Shown one piece after another: positions 17,685 to 22,296 of a stretch of 22,810 nt of DNA. The position numbers and the translations under genes are program-made. A model generated the notes under the pieces. That model had not been told where the DNA came from and did not search any database. It worked only from the letters and a program-made list of their open reading frames with translations. Origin of the DNA: a virus. Location: IMG/VR virus record IMGVR_UViG_3300037093_000044, positions 1 through 22,810 of that record; one strand, 5' to 3'. Numbering within the stretch: position 1 is the stretch's first letter; every line of letters begins with the position of its first letter.

Positions 17685-17925
17685 CGGGACCGCTCAGGTA
17701 ATTCGCGATCCAGGTCTGCTTGAGAATCTCAATCCTGCCGATCGCCTCCAGAAAGACCTCGGTCGTGCTGGCGACCTCCGCCCAACCGCCAGGAGTCTGG
17801 TGGATTACACCCGCGAAGGTGTCGAGCTTGCCAGCCCGCGCGTCCTCCAGCAGCGACTCCAGCAACTGGACTACACTGTCCCGAACTTCGGTATCCGGCT
17901 CCGGCACCAGAGAAATGACGCTCAT
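17677..17925 (-). CDS. 82-aa protein upstream of terL, unknown
   Basis: This small acidic, helical protein (MSVISLVPEPDTEVRDSVVQ, later VFLEAIGRIEILKQTWIANYL) has consistent G/C third positions. Its ATG overlaps the stop of the 51-aa gene as ATGA, and its own stop lies inside the start of terL by 8 nt. This tight packing indicates translational coupling with the terminase. It has no membrane segment or recognised motif. It could be a terminase accessory factor; this is inferred only from location. Confidence 0.75.
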   Translation of the reverse strand: MSVISLVPEPDTEVRDSVVQLLESLLEDARAGKLDTFAGVIHQTPGGWAEVASTTEVFLEAIGRIEILKQTWIANYLSGPDV

Positions 17926-18077
17926 TTGAACTGCAAGCTCTTCGCCATCGAGCCGAGAGTTTTAGGGTCAATCGGACCCTTCGGCCCGGCGGGCACCGGC
18001 AGTTTGCCCTTCTTGCCCTTCGGCTTGGCTCCTGGGACTGCAGGGGCGATCGAGGCGTTCGTGGTCATGGCAGCCAT
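17922..18077 (-). CDS. 51-aa basic protein, unknown
   Basis: The protein starts MAAMTTNASIAPAVPGAKPK, has a Lys/Gly/Pro-rich centre (KGKKGKLPVPAGPKGPIDP) and ends SMAKSLQFK. The SD site AAGGAG is ideal, 6 nt before the ATG at 18077. The stop overlaps the next start as ATGA. The basic, probably unstructured composition could suit nucleic-acid or protein binding, but no function is shown. It is too short for many gene callers. Confidence 0.75.
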   Translation of the reverse strand: MAAMTTNASIAPAVPGAKPKGKKGKLPVPAGPKGPIDPKTLGSMAKSLQFK

Positions 18078-18087
18078 GGTGGTCTCC

Positions 18088-18222
18088 TTAGGCGGCTTTC
18101 GGCGTGTCCCGCGTGATCGGGTGCGAGATCACCTGGGACCACTGCTCCATCGAGCCGGCCCACACGATCACATCGCCCACGTAGAGATAGATCATCCCGT
18201 CGCGCTTCTCAATGCTGAGCAT
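18088..18222 (-). CDS. 44-aa protein, unknown
   Basis: The protein begins MLSIEKRDGMIYLYVGDVIV, continues WAGSMEQWSQVISHP and ends TPKAA. It looks like a small folded beta unit with one hydrophobic strand pair followed by a short helix. AGGTGA lies 4-5 nt before the ATG. It ends 10 nt before the ATG of the 51-aa gene, whose SD site immediately follows this gene's TAA. Third codon positions are mostly G/C. Function unknown. Confidence 0.65.
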   Translation of the reverse strand: MLSIEKRDGMIYLYVGDVIVWAGSMEQWSQVISHPITRDTPKAA

Positions 18223-18226
18223 GTCG

Positions 18227-18271
18227 TCACCTTAAATGTTTCCAGTGCGTGCCCCGGATCGCGTCGGTCAT
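18227..18271 (-). CDS. Possible 14-aa microprotein MTDAIRGTHWKHLR
   Basis: An ATG at 18271 lies 2 nt after the stop of the small terminase gene and opens a 14-codon frame ending in TGA. That TGA forms part of the AGGTGA SD of the next gene. The tight stop/start packing resembles coupled genes, and the peptide contains GTHWKHL. The length is too short for codon statistics. It may instead be a spacer that keeps ribosomes moving to the 44-aa gene. Confidence 0.25.
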   Translation of the reverse strand: MTDAIRGTHWKHLR

Positions 18272-18273
18272 GT

Positions 18274-18693
18274 TCAGCCCAACTGGATGTTGATTTGCAA
18301 GGCGTTTTGGGGCCCAGTATTGGCCGCCTGATCGCGACTACCATCCAATCCTGCCGCGCGAATTGTAAATTTGACCAAGTCGGCCTTCACCGCGTGGGGC
18401 GTCCTGATATCGTGGATCATCTCCCACGAGGTCTCCAGCAGCTGCTCTGCCTGGAGCTGCGCCTTCATCTTGAACGAGACGCCGTCCTTCTTGACTTCCT
18501 CCACCCGCTGCGCCAGGTCGGCGATGAACGCCGGGTCCGCGCGAAGCCGGTCCCACTCGGTCTTATCGATCCCCCAGCTCTCGCAGATAAACTGCACCGG
18601 GTTCTCGTGCAGCGCAATCTCCAGCGGCAGCGTCGGCGGGTAGCCGAGCTTCGCCGGATCGCGGGGAATGACTGCGAGCGCCGTGTCGGTCAT
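18274..18693 (-). CDS. Probable terminase small subunit
   Basis: This 139-aa protein would recognise phage DNA and hand it to TerL. It has an N-terminal part ending LPLEIALHENPVQFICESWG and a helical middle (WDRLRADPAFIADLAQRVEE). A segment follows with FKMKAQLQAEQLLETSWEMI, then HDIRTPHAVKADLVKFTIRA, AGL and a C-terminal NALQINIQLG. The K-A-D-L-[IV]-K-x-[TA]-[IV]-R-x-AGL step and a final beta strand (I-x-I-x-[IL]-G) are typical of small phage proteins annotated as small terminase in this type of phage. It is upstream of terL with three tiny genes between them. No clear helix-turn-helix is visible by eye. Its ATG lies 4 nt after the o-spanin stop. Confidence 0.6.
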   Translation of the reverse strand: MTDTALAVIPRDPAKLGYPPTLPLEIALHENPVQFICESWGIDKTEWDRLRADPAFIADLAQRVEEVKKDGVSFKMKAQLQAEQLLETSWEMIHDIRTPHAVKADLVKFTIRAAGLDGSRDQAANTGPQNALQINIQLG

Positions 18694-18697
18694 CGGA

Positions 18698-18982
18698 TCA
18701 CTTTTTCACGCCTGGGTTCGAGAACCGCGCCCAAACGTCTTCCTGGAACGATTTGTCATTCAGGAGCCGCCGGGCATCCGCCGCGATCACCGCCAGGGCC
18801 TTCGCCGCGAGCACGCGGGCGTCCCCGCCCTTGGTCGGGACCGGAGCCGGGACCGGCACGCCGAACGTCGAGGGCGGGTTCGGCAGATACGGCCGAACAC
18901 TCGGATCACTTGATACCTGACAGGCGCTTAACGTCGTCAACAGACAGATCGCAGCCAGGAGAGTTCGCGAGTTGAGCAACAT
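18698..18982 (-). CDS. Outer-membrane spanin lipoprotein (o-spanin)
   Basis: This 94-aa protein starts at the ATG at 18982. A longer in-frame opening to 19117 is only i-spanin sequence read in another frame. It has a lipoprotein signal (MLLNSRTLLAAICLLTTLSA) ending in lipobox L-S-A-C, with Cys21 the expected lipidated residue. A Pro-rich linker (about 32-50) and a helical end (about 54-86) follow. AGGTGG lies about 6 nt before the ATG. The start is embedded in the last 77 nt of the i-spanin gene in another frame, as in Rz/Rz1-type pairs. It would bridge the periplasm with the i-spanin and disrupt the outer membrane in the last step of lysis. Confidence 0.85.
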   Translation of the reverse strand: MLLNSRTLLAAICLLTTLSACQVSSDPSVRPYLPNPPSTFGVPVPAPVPTKGGDARVLAAKALAVIAADARRLLNDKSFQEDVWARFSNPGVKK

Positions 18983-19331
18983 AGGAGTCCACCTTCTGCT
19001 GATTCGCAGTGGCCTGATCTTCAGCCACCTTCTCGGCCGCCGCAGCATCAGCGGCCACATTCTTAGCCTCGTCGGCTTGGCGTTGCAACTCGGCGATGTC
19101 CGCCTTCTGCCGGGCAATGTCGGCCTTCAGCGTCGCCGACTGGTCGAGCCCGCCCCGCACCCGGTAGCCTTCGTCGAAGGCGAACACGCCGGCCGCGATG
19201 ACCACCATGACCACCGCGATCTGATGCCCGAACACCGGGACGTTGAGATAGACCCACACCGCCACGCCGATGAGCACGAGCGCGAGGATGGGCATGACGT
19301 AACCCCAGAGGGTCGTGAGAAAAACGAACAT
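18906..19331 (-). CDS. Inner-membrane spanin (i-spanin), unusual two-TM form
   Basis: The chosen start at 19331 (MFVFLTTLWGYVMPILALVL) has AGGGAG at 6-nt spacing. An ATG at 19337 overlaps the previous stop as ATGA but sits directly against the SD. The 141-aa product has two hydrophobic segments (about 8-29 and 36-52) and a coiled-coil stretch rich in Ala, Gln, Lys and Asp (about 63-120). It ends CDLSVDDVKRLSGIK, and a C-x-L-x-x-x-D-[VL]-x-x-L end is common in Rz-like proteins. The o-spanin gene overlaps its 3' end, which strongly supports the assignment. Most i-spanins have one N-terminal TM, so the second segment raises a topology question. Confidence 0.8.
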   Translation of the reverse strand: MFVFLTTLWGYVMPILALVLIGVAVWVYLNVPVFGHQIAVVMVVIAAGVFAFDEGYRVRGGLDQSATLKADIARQKADIAELQRQADEAKNVAADAAAAEKVAEDQATANQQKVDSYVAQLANSPGCDLSVDDVKRLSGIK

Positions 19332-19333
19332 GG

Positions 19334-19504
19334 TCATCTCCCTGTATCGGCAAGTGGCATCCGCACATCCTTGCAGATGTCGAACACCTGATCGAACACC
19401 TTCTGGTCGACCGCCGATACCTCGGCGTCGGCCCATGCCGCGACCATTCTCTGCTGATCGCGTTTGGCTCGCGCCTTGAGCTGCTTCCGCGCATACCCGT
19501 TCAT
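19334..19504 (-). CDS. 56-aa lysis-cluster protein, unknown
   Basis: The protein opens MNGYARKQLKARAKRDQQRM, continues VAAWADAEVSAVDQKVFDQV and ends in a short segment with one Cys. It is basic at the N-terminus and helical throughout, with no membrane segment. GGAGA lies about 6 nt before the ATG. The start is one base after the endolysin TGA, and its stop overlaps an ATG of the i-spanin gene (ATGA). Its place between endolysin and spanins suggests a role in lysis timing or only coupling; no family recognised. Confidence 0.7.
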   Translation of the reverse strand: MNGYARKQLKARAKRDQQRMVAAWADAEVSAVDQKVFDQVFDICKDVRMPLADTGR

Positions 19505-19505
19505 A

Positions 19506-19979
19506 TCAGTTCTCCAGACAAAGATGCCGTTCTTGGGCGCGCCGGCTGGTCAGCCCAGGGAAGACGATCCCTGCCGCGCGGTTGTAGCGCATGAAGGCGT
19601 CGCACGCAGCCTGCACTTCGCCGGCGTTGAGATCGGCCGCAATGCTTGATTCGCAGAAGCCCCCGACGCCGATGTTGTAGGCCAGCGACAGAACCGCCAC
19701 GTAGCGTGTATCTGGCATCGCCGCTACAACCTTAGGTAGCAGGCACGCCTCGACCCCACTCGCGTAGGTCTTGGCCAGGTCGGCCTGCAGCAGCGCCTTG
19801 CACTGCGCGATGCTGTCGCGCTGGTAGGGCTTCACGCTGCCGGTGTGCCCGTAGCAGATCGTCCACGGCGGACCGCGCGTCGCTGGGTCCGGGTAGGCCG
19901 TCTGGCGCAGCCCCTCGAAGCCCCCGATGACGGTGGCCGCCATGACTGCAACCGCGCCGCCCTTTGCGATCCTGTTCAC
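19506..19979 (-). CDS. SAR endolysin, T4/P21-type lysozyme (GH24-like)
   Basis: This 157-aa enzyme would cleave the glycan backbone of peptidoglycan. It starts at GTG (19979) with GGAG 6 nt upstream. The N-terminus (MNRIAKGGAVAVMAATVIGG) is a weakly hydrophobic Gly/Ala-rich segment ending directly at the catalytic Glu. This is the layout of signal-anchor-release endolysins, which are exported by Sec and stay tethered until the membrane depolarises. The catalytic triad is E22, D31 and T40, in FEGLRQTAYPDP and WTICYGHTG. Later LSLAYNIGVGGFCESSI fits the lysozyme core. Several cysteines (such as C42 and C79) lie in the catalytic domain and none in the SAR segment, so Cys-isomerisation control as in P1 Lyz is not indicated. 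Confidence 0.9.
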   Translation of the reverse strand: MNRIAKGGAVAVMAATVIGGFEGLRQTAYPDPATRGPPWTICYGHTGSVKPYQRDSIAQCKALLQADLAKTYASGVEACLLPKVVAAMPDTRYVAVLSLAYNIGVGGFCESSIAADLNAGEVQAACDAFMRYNRAAGIVFPGLTSRRAQERHLCLEN

Positions 19980-19982
19980 GAC

Positions 19983-20207
19983 TCACTCCGGCTTAACGTT
20001 CACCCGCGGGTCATCGTGTTCGAGGTCCAGGATGCGCAGCCCCTGTGTCGTCGTGACGAAGGTCCGCATCTCGCCGTCCTCCGGCCACAGAATCTGCTCG
20101 CTCGACACCTCTTCAAGCTCCGCGGCCCCGTCCGTCGCAGGCGTCACACGCAGGGTCTGCACCAGGACAGGGAAATTGTGCGATTGAACTTTGACTGACG
20201 ATGTCAT
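19983..20207 (-). CDS. 74-aa lysis-cluster protein, unknown
   Basis: The preferred start is the ATG at 20207 (MTSSVKVQSHNFPVLVQTLR), 7 nt after GGAG; the frame is open five codons further to 20222 but without an SD. The protein is acidic and appears mostly beta, with EDGEMRTFVTTTQGLRILDL near the end. There is no signal or membrane segment. It lies between the holin-like gene and the endolysin. Function unknown. Confidence 0.7.
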   Translation of the reverse strand: MTSSVKVQSHNFPVLVQTLRVTPATDGAAELEEVSSEQILWPEDGEMRTFVTTTQGLRILDLEHDDPRVNVKPE

Positions 20208-20211
20208 GATC

Positions 20212-20475
20212 TTACTCCACATCTACCCCTGGTTGCCGGGTCATGCGCGCCACAACCAGGATGACGCACAGAATGATGTTGATCAGCGCGAAGATGAGCA
20301 GCGCCCACGGCGTCTGCGGCACGATGCCGCCAAGCCACGGGTACACGCCCACCAACGCAGAAAAGGCCGCCCAGAACAGGGCGACCCTCATGGTCCAGAG
20401 TCGGGTCAGCTTGAAGCGCCAGTCTTCGATCAAGTGCCGATCGAGAAATGGCTGCAGAGCTGGCATGACGATCAC
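20212..20475 (-). CDS. Holin-like two-TM membrane protein
   Basis: This 87-aa protein has a short basic/amphipathic N-terminus (HLIEDWRFKLTRLWTMR), two hydrophobic helices (about 31-48 and 57-76) joined by a short Pro/Gly turn, and a polar tail (ARMTRQPGVDVE). The pattern [IL]-[IE]-[DE]-D-W-R..LW-[ST]-[MV]-R followed by two TMs resembles putative phage holins recalled from alphaproteobacterial phages. A small two-TM protein next to a SAR endolysin would suit a pinholin that depolarises the membrane. The GTG start overlaps the upstream TGA as GTGA, indicating coupling; an ATG three codons later is the alternative. Confidence 0.7.
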   Translation of the reverse strand: MIVMPALQPFLDRHLIEDWRFKLTRLWTMRVALFWAAFSALVGVYPWLGGIVPQTPWALLIFALINIILCVILVVARMTRQPGVDVE

Positions 20476-20750
20476 GCGGCCGGGGCGGCGGGGGCGGCGG
20501 GGGCGACGGGAGCCGCGGGCGCAGGGGCGGCCGGAGTCGCGGGCGTTGGGACGCTGGCCGTGATCTTGCCAGCGGCGACCGCCGAGGCGAGCGCGCGGTG
20601 CGCGACGGCCTGGGCTTCGAGCGACTGCAGCTCAGCCTCCGCAACCTTCAGCCTGGCCTCCACCCACGCAGCGATGGTCTTGTAGGTGAAGCCGAGCGCG
20701 GCGAGAACGAGACCGGTGGCGACGCCAGCGGCAAGCGAAAGAATGTCCAT
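20472..20750 (-). CDS. One-TM protein with Ala/Pro-rich tail in lysis cluster
   Basis: This 92-aa protein has one N-terminal TM (about 3-22, DILSLAAGVATGLVLAALGF), then an amphipathic charged helix (about 24-60). The last 30 residues are almost entirely Ala and Pro (from TPATPAAPAPAA on). GGAGA lies about 7 nt before the ATG. The stop overlaps the holin-like start. It could be a second holin component, a holin regulator or a spanin-like envelope protein; the sequence does not decide. Confidence 0.65.
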   Translation of the reverse strand: MDILSLAAGVATGLVLAALGFTYKTIAAWVEARLKVAEAELQSLEAQAVAHRALASAVAAGKITASVPTPATPAAPAPAAPVAPAAPAAPAA

Positions 20751-20804
20751 GAGATTTCTCCAAAGATAGACGCACTGCGAATGCGCAGCCCTTATACGCC
20801 TGCG

Positions 20805-21284
20805 TCAGTTCCCCGGCAAGGCTTCGGTGGCGTGGACCGCCCTCACCAGCTCAGGGTACGACCTCGGGTGCAGGCCGTCCCTGCCCGGCACGTAGGTCAC
20901 GAACCGATCGCCGTACGTCTGCCCTGTCGCCAGCTGCGCTGCCCTCGCGTGGGTGTACCTGGGAGGGGAGACGATCCAGATGACCCTCGCCGCCGGCCCG
21001 ACGCTGGCCCGCACTTGCCGCACGCAGCGGCCCTGGTCGTTAACTCCGGCGGAGAGGACCACCCAGCCCCAGAGCCCCTTGGGGACCTTCTGGGCGATCT
21101 CGCACGAGCCCGCGCCCACCCTGCACCGCACCGGCATGCTCGCCGCCTGCGCCGCCCCGCACGCAATCGAGTCGCCGCCGTAGACCTCAGCGGCCTTGGC
21201 GGTGCTGACGCCGGTCCAGAAGCAGACCGCGGCGAAGAGCCCCCAGACCAGGAGGAACAGGAGCAGCGCCCAGCGCCGGGACAC
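20805..21284 (-). CDS. Exported SGNH/GDSL-type hydrolase
   Basis: The start is GTG at 21284 (MSRRWALLLFLLVWGLFAAV) with GGGAG 7 nt upstream; the longer open frame to 21353 overlaps the previous gene. The 159-aa product has a signal sequence with a likely cleavage at A-K-A before AEVYGG. The SGNH blocks are all visible: GDS at 37-39 (nucleophile S39), Gly in VGAGS around 57-59, GVND at 80-83 (N82), and D136-G-L-H139 near the C-terminus. Members of this superfamily are esterases or lipases. In a lysis cluster, plausible targets are O-acetyl groups of peptidoglycan or envelope polysaccharide, or lipids; the substrate is inferred. The length is short but complete. Several Cys (42, 54, 61, 87) suit periplasmic disulfides. 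Confidence 0.75.
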   Translation of the reverse strand: MSRRWALLLFLLVWGLFAAVCFWTGVSTAKAAEVYGGDSIACGAAQAASMPVRCRVGAGSCEIAQKVPKGLWGWVVLSAGVNDQGRCVRQVRASVGPAARVIWIVSPPRYTHARAAQLATGQTYGDRFVTYVPGRDGLHPRSYPELVRAVHATEALPGN

Positions 21285-21286
21285 CG

Positions 21287-21649
21287 TCAGGCTCCCTTGC
21301 CGATGATGTCGGAGAACCTGGTTCTGTCGAGATGGACGAGAAATTTGAGACATCCGCCCTTGTCGAAGGCGAACAGGAACACCTGGTCGGCGTAGTGCTC
21401 AGTGAGGCCCACCCGGATCGTCACGATCCCGTCTGGCCAGTCCTGGCCGGCCTTGTCCCAGGCCGCCTTCAATTCATCGAACATCACCTGTGGCAGCGCC
21501 ACATAGACCATGTCGGGGACGTCGGCGTTGATCTGCTTGACGGTGTCGATCGTCTGACATGCTGGAAGAGGGGTATCCACGGTGAGCGCGAGCGCTGGGT
21601 TTGCGCCCACGGCGAACAGCAGGCTGGCGGCGAGCAACAGCTTTTTCAT
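21287..21649 (-). CDS. Small secreted protein, unknown
   Basis: This 120-aa protein has a classical Sec signal peptide (MKKLLLAASLLFAVGANPAL, cleavage likely after ALA near residue 22). The mature domain is alpha/beta with VYVALPQVMFDELKAAWDKA and ends in KFLVHLDRTRFSDIIGKGA. Two cysteines in the mature part (about 31 and 100) could form a disulfide. No enzyme motif recognised. It is two bases from the SGNH hydrolase start, so the two may act together in the periplasm. Its SD (GGAG, 7 nt before the ATG) lies in the 3' arm of a 7-bp hairpin. Confidence 0.75.
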   Translation of the reverse strand: MKKLLLAASLLFAVGANPALALTVDTPLPACQTIDTVKQINADVPDMVYVALPQVMFDELKAAWDKAGQDWPDGIVTIRVGLTEHYADQVFLFAFDKGGCLKFLVHLDRTRFSDIIGKGA

Positions 21650-21654
21650 CGGAC

Positions 21655-21671
21655 CACTCCAGGTTGGAGTG
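21655..21671 (-). promoter_or_regulatory. Hairpin sequestering the SD of the secreted 120-aa gene
   Basis: On the minus strand CACTCCA-ACC-TGGAGTG forms a 7-bp stem with a 3-nt loop. Its 3' arm contains the GGAG used for the ATG at 21649. Folding would block ribosome binding, so expression may depend on translation from upstream or on RNA melting. The remaining gap 21672-21760 shows no other clear element. Confidence 0.5.
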
Positions 21672-21760
21672 CCGAGACTGCAGGCTCAGGCCGCTGGTGT
21701 CAAGCCCACGAGGAAAGAAGCTTTCTGGTGGCCCGGTTGGCCATGGAAGGGTGGCGTGCA

Positions 21761-21832
21761 TCAAATCACTCCGAAGACAGCGAGCAGGAGAACTGTGCCA
21801 AAGCTACAGACGACGATCAGATCGTAAGTCAT
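21761..21832 (-). CDS. 23-aa membrane microprotein
   Basis: The peptide is almost one hydrophobic helix: MTYDLIVVCSFGTVLLLAVF followed by GVI. Its ATG overlaps the stop of the 31-aa microprotein gene as ATGA, the same coupling used throughout this block. It would be a single-pass inner-membrane peptide. Its place at the start of the lysis cluster is compatible with a holin or antiholin regulator, but it is too short to assign. Confidence 0.5.
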   Translation of the reverse strand: MTYDLIVVCSFGTVLLLAVFGVI

Positions 21833-21924
21833 TGCTCGTCTCGATCTGTGGGTCCGCCTAGTGTGATCTCGTCGTACATGGCGATGACGAAGGTGAGGGC
21901 GGCTGCGAGAACGATGAGGATCAT
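21829..21924 (-). CDS. 31-aa membrane microprotein
   Basis: The peptide starts MILIVLAAALTFVIAMYDEI and ends TLGGPTDRDEQ: one hydrophobic helix followed by an acidic tail. The SD is weak (GGTG about 6 nt before the ATG). The frame stays open upstream to an ATG at 21978, which would add 18 polar residues but has no SD. It is the first plausible gene of the leftward block and overlaps the 23-aa gene by 4 nt. Both are likely real because of the coupling and the complementary membrane character. Confidence 0.5.
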   Translation of the reverse strand: MILIVLAAALTFVIAMYDEITLGGPTDRDEQ

Positions 21925-22110
21925 GGGAGCACCGCGAATCTGCTGATGCGACCATGTCAGACGAGGGGACCAGTGCATAGGATCGGAATCTACTCAGATC
22001 ACCGGCGCGTGCAGGAGGGAGGTACTCAGCACGCGGAAATTGTCCGAGTTCTTATCGCTGGAGGTGCGGCTACAAGAACATGTGCTTAAAGTTTTGTCAA
22101 GATCAAAGTC

Positions 22111-22130
22111 TAAAATTTTGGGAAATTCTA
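22111..22130. repeat. AT-rich imperfect inverted repeat
   Basis: The arms TAAAATTT and AAATTCTA are separated by TGGG and match at 7 of 8 positions. The repeat lies in the most AT-rich part of the region. It may bind a regulator or aid DNA melting; no similarity to a known site is claimed. Confidence 0.35.
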
Positions 22131-22160
22131 TGTGGGCGACGGTGAAACACCCGCCCGCGC

Positions 22161-22181
22161 AAACAAACCCCCTCGGAGGGG
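22161..22181 (-). terminator. Leftward intrinsic-terminator-like hairpin
   Basis: On the minus strand CCCCT-CCG-AGGGG forms a 5-bp GC stem followed by GGTTTGTTTG-like T-rich sequence. On the plus strand there is no T-run, so the direction is leftward. It would stop transcripts entering the late block from the right, for example antisense readthrough from beyond 22.2 kb. The stem is short and the T-tract is broken by G. Confidence 0.4.
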
Positions 22182-22209
22182 TCATGTAGAATTGAGACTT
22201 CTTAGCCCC

Positions 22210-22226
22210 AGTAAGACGGTCTTACT
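22210..22226. promoter_or_regulatory. Perfect 17-bp palindrome, candidate operator
   Basis: The sequence AGTAAGACGGTCTTACT has two perfect 8-bp arms around a central G. Its last base is the first base of the -35 hexamer of the rightward promoter. Such placement is typical of a dimeric regulator site, either a repressor overlapping the -35 or an activator just upstream. A degenerate related element, TGAGACTTCTTA, lies about 20 bp to the left (22193-22204), close to two helical turns away. Confidence 0.65.
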
Positions 22227-22254
22227 TGACGAACGATTGACAATAGCCTATACT
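22226..22254 (+). promoter_or_regulatory. Sigma70-type rightward (probable early) promoter
   Basis: The -35 TTGACG (22226-22231) and -10 TATACT (22249-22254) each differ from consensus at one position and are separated by exactly 17 bp. Transcription should start around 22261 and read into the gene at 22297. A second TTGACA at 22237-22242 has no matching -10. Confidence 0.8.
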
Positions 22255-22260
22255 ATTCAA

Positions 22261-22276
22261 GTCGCAATACAGCGAC
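22261..22276 (+). other. 5' UTR stem-loop of the rightward transcript
   Basis: GTCGC-AATACA-GCGAC forms a 5-bp stem with a 6-nt loop right at the predicted transcript start. A 5'-terminal hairpin can protect mRNA from RNase E entry. The AAAGG SD site follows at 22283-22287, 9 nt before the ATG. Confidence 0.5.
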
Positions 22277-22296
22277 AACACGAAAGGTTAACGCAA

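Larger units (their letters stand above)
21925..22209. other. Intergenic control region, left part
   Basis: No convincing gene was found in this stretch. The GC content drops sharply around 22080-22130. A leftward 63-codon frame (21994-22185) exists, but its codons are AT-rich and unlike the neighbours, it has no SD, and its first codons form a terminator-like hairpin. I searched the minus strand for a host-type late promoter. A TTGACA is present at about 22095-22100 but without a good -10 at the right distance, so the late promoter remains unidentified and may be phage-specific. Confidence 0.6.

Noticed and set aside
21474-21764. 96-codon minus-strand frame over the start of the secreted protein
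   Set aside because: It overlaps the clear signal-peptide gene in another frame and becomes Arg/Ser/Pro-rich, the signature of an out-of-frame reading.
21994-22185. 63-codon minus-strand frame starting at the ATG at 22185
   Set aside because: The codons are AT-rich and unlike the neighbours, there is no SD, and the first codons coincide with a terminator-like hairpin. It is treated as non-coding control DNA.
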